From Balneolaceae bacterium (GTDB lineage Bacteria > Bacteroidota > Rhodothermia > Balneolales > Balneolaceae): a stretch of DNA of 5,212 bases. The stretch covers positions 1-5,212 of the forward strand of contig SLKH01000253.1 in the NCBI GenBank assembly GCA_007134665.1, given 5' to 3'. Positions 4,388-5,212 of the stretch are shown here, piece by piece. Position numbers and translations under genes: made by a program. Below the pieces are notes generated by a model. It was not told the DNA's origin and searched no databases. It saw nothing but the letters and a program-made list of their open reading frames with translations. The stretch's first letter is position 1. Every line of letters begins with the position of its first letter.

Positions 4388-5212
4388 TTACACCCTGAGT
4401 TTGAATTCCCGGAGTTCTTTTTCGATAGCATCCATAATGTTGTCCACGATAGATTTGCGTTTAAAGCGAACGATCAATCTGGCCATGGTTTTTGAAAAAC
4501 CACCATCCATGTATTGATCAAGTAATTTTCTGCTCACAATTTCAGTTCGTGCTTCAACTCTGTTTCTCAAATCGCTGATGTCCTGATTATTGAGCCGTAA
4601 AGTATTCCAAATGAGGGGGAATGCTTCCTGTTGAGCAGTTCCGACAAGCGGAATAACAGGGAAATAGGAAACACCATCCCTTTCAAATGAATGCCGGTTT
4701 AATTCTTCATCTGGATAATGTTTGAATACCGGGTTTTTGTGGCAGGATTGAACCGGAATTGCAAAATATCTGCGTAAAAATTGCTGACAGTTTCTTCGGC
4801 CAAGCTGGAAATCGTGCATTCTGAATTTTTCAGACAAAAATCCACCAAACCCACCAAGTGTACCTGACGCAATCGGATACTGTGCCATATCACCGTTTCG
4901 CTCCCGCCGGGTTGGAGCAATCAGGTATCGGCTGTAAACATGTGATGAGTGTGCAAGCATCAGCTCATCCGGTTTAAACCGGGCCTGGGTAAGAAGGCTG
5001 CCGAACAAGGTTTTGAAAACCGAAAGCAGATCGTCCTGGCTCTCTTCTTCAATATGATCAGCAGTATTTTCAGCCGGAAACGGGTCGATCATGAGTACGG
5101 CCCGTCTCGATTCATGAGGAGATCGGGCATTAAACCCATTTTTTCCTGCCAGCCTTTGTCTTGCGAGTTCAAGCGGTTCGTTGTCCATTACTCCACCGTC
5201 AACTGCCAGAAA
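4388..5212 (-). CDS. patatin-like phospholipase, C-terminal part (5' end outside the window)
   Basis: The frame is open to the window edge, so 274 codons of the 3' part are visible and the internal ATG at 5186-5188 is not the start. The first visible residues read FLAVDGGVMDNEP. The DGG at plus-strand 5192-5200 is the patatin motif carrying the catalytic Asp of the Ser-Asp dyad. The glycine-rich oxyanion loop and the GxSxG serine must lie upstream. After it come a predicted core strand RAVLMIDPFP (residues 37-46 of the fragment) and a conserved C-terminal block, TLGGFGGFLSEKFRMHDF followed by QLGRRNCQQFLRRYF (about 118-150), which I associate with a subgroup of bacterial patatins. The rest is helical and basic (FKRKSIVDNIMDAI near the end). 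Patatins hydrolyse acyl ester bonds of phospholipids. The gene is first of the visible operon, 3 nt before the lipoprotein gene. Substrate, localisation and total length cannot be judged here. Confidence 0.88.
   Translation of the reverse strand, partial: FLAVDGGVMDNEPLELARQRLAGKNGFNARSPHESRRAVLMIDPFPAENTADHIEEESQDDLLSVFKTLFGSLLTQARFKPDELMLAHSSHVYSRYLIAPTRRERNGDMAQYPIASGTLGGFGGFLSEKFRMHDFQLGRRNCQQFLRRYFAIPVQSCHKNPVFKHYPDEELNRHSFERDGVSYFPVIPLVGTAQQEAFPLIWNTLRLNNQDISDLRNRVEARTEIVSRKLLDQYMDGGFSKTMARLIVRFKRKSIVDNIMDAIEKELREFKLRV

Noticed and set aside
4388..5188. Reading the phospholipase fragment as a complete 266-residue gene starting at the ATG at 5188
   Set aside because: The frame continues upstream to the window edge and encodes the catalytic DGG motif just before this Met, so the Met is internal.

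Overview
The window looks like ordinary chromosomal DNA of a Bacteroidota or Balneolota type bacterium (FCB group). Four points suggest this: moderate-to-low GC by eye, a short NlpC/P60 lipoprotein, a SatD-family/DUF3307 gene pair, and a patatin-like phospholipase whose C-terminal domain I associate with this group. Starts mostly lack Shine-Dalgarno sequences. The lineage is inferred from family resemblance and was not tested by search. No rRNA, tRNA, CRISPR array, insertion sequence or integrase is visible.

Left part, + strand (1-2115). There are three separately spaced genes: an NlpC/P60 cell-wall endopeptidase lipoprotein (116-640), a methionine-rich all-helical protein with a possible ferritin-like bundle fold (836-1426) that ends in a clear intrinsic terminator (1447-1482), and an unrecognised membrane protein with two N-terminal membrane segments and a cytosolic helical tail (1588-2115).

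Middle part, - strand (2142-3551). A SatD-family gene (start best placed at the ATG at 3466) overlaps a DUF3307 multi-pass membrane protein gene by an ATGA. SatD carries two aspartates positioned like the metal ligands of nucleotidyl cyclases, followed by a C-terminal helix-turn-helix. Immediately upstream of satD are three 20-bp palindromic sites of the form TATCG-N10-CGATR, spaced exactly 29 bp apart. The first two cover a sigma70-like promoter (TTGACG-N18-TAAAAT). This looks like an autoregulated two-gene unit in which a DNA-binding, possibly nucleotide-sensing protein controls a membrane protein carrying HxxxD/DxxxH pairs.

Right part, - strand (3606-5212). A tight three-gene operon reads leftwards: the C-terminal 274 codons of a patatin-like phospholipase (cut by the window edge, with the catalytic Asp of the DGG motif still visible), then 3 nt later a small lipoprotein, then a 110-residue helical protein overlapping it by an ATGA. 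The tight coupling suggests the three products act together, probably on lipids at the envelope, but the two small proteins are not recognised. The 3' end of this operon and the satD unit lie in tandem, separated by the operator array.
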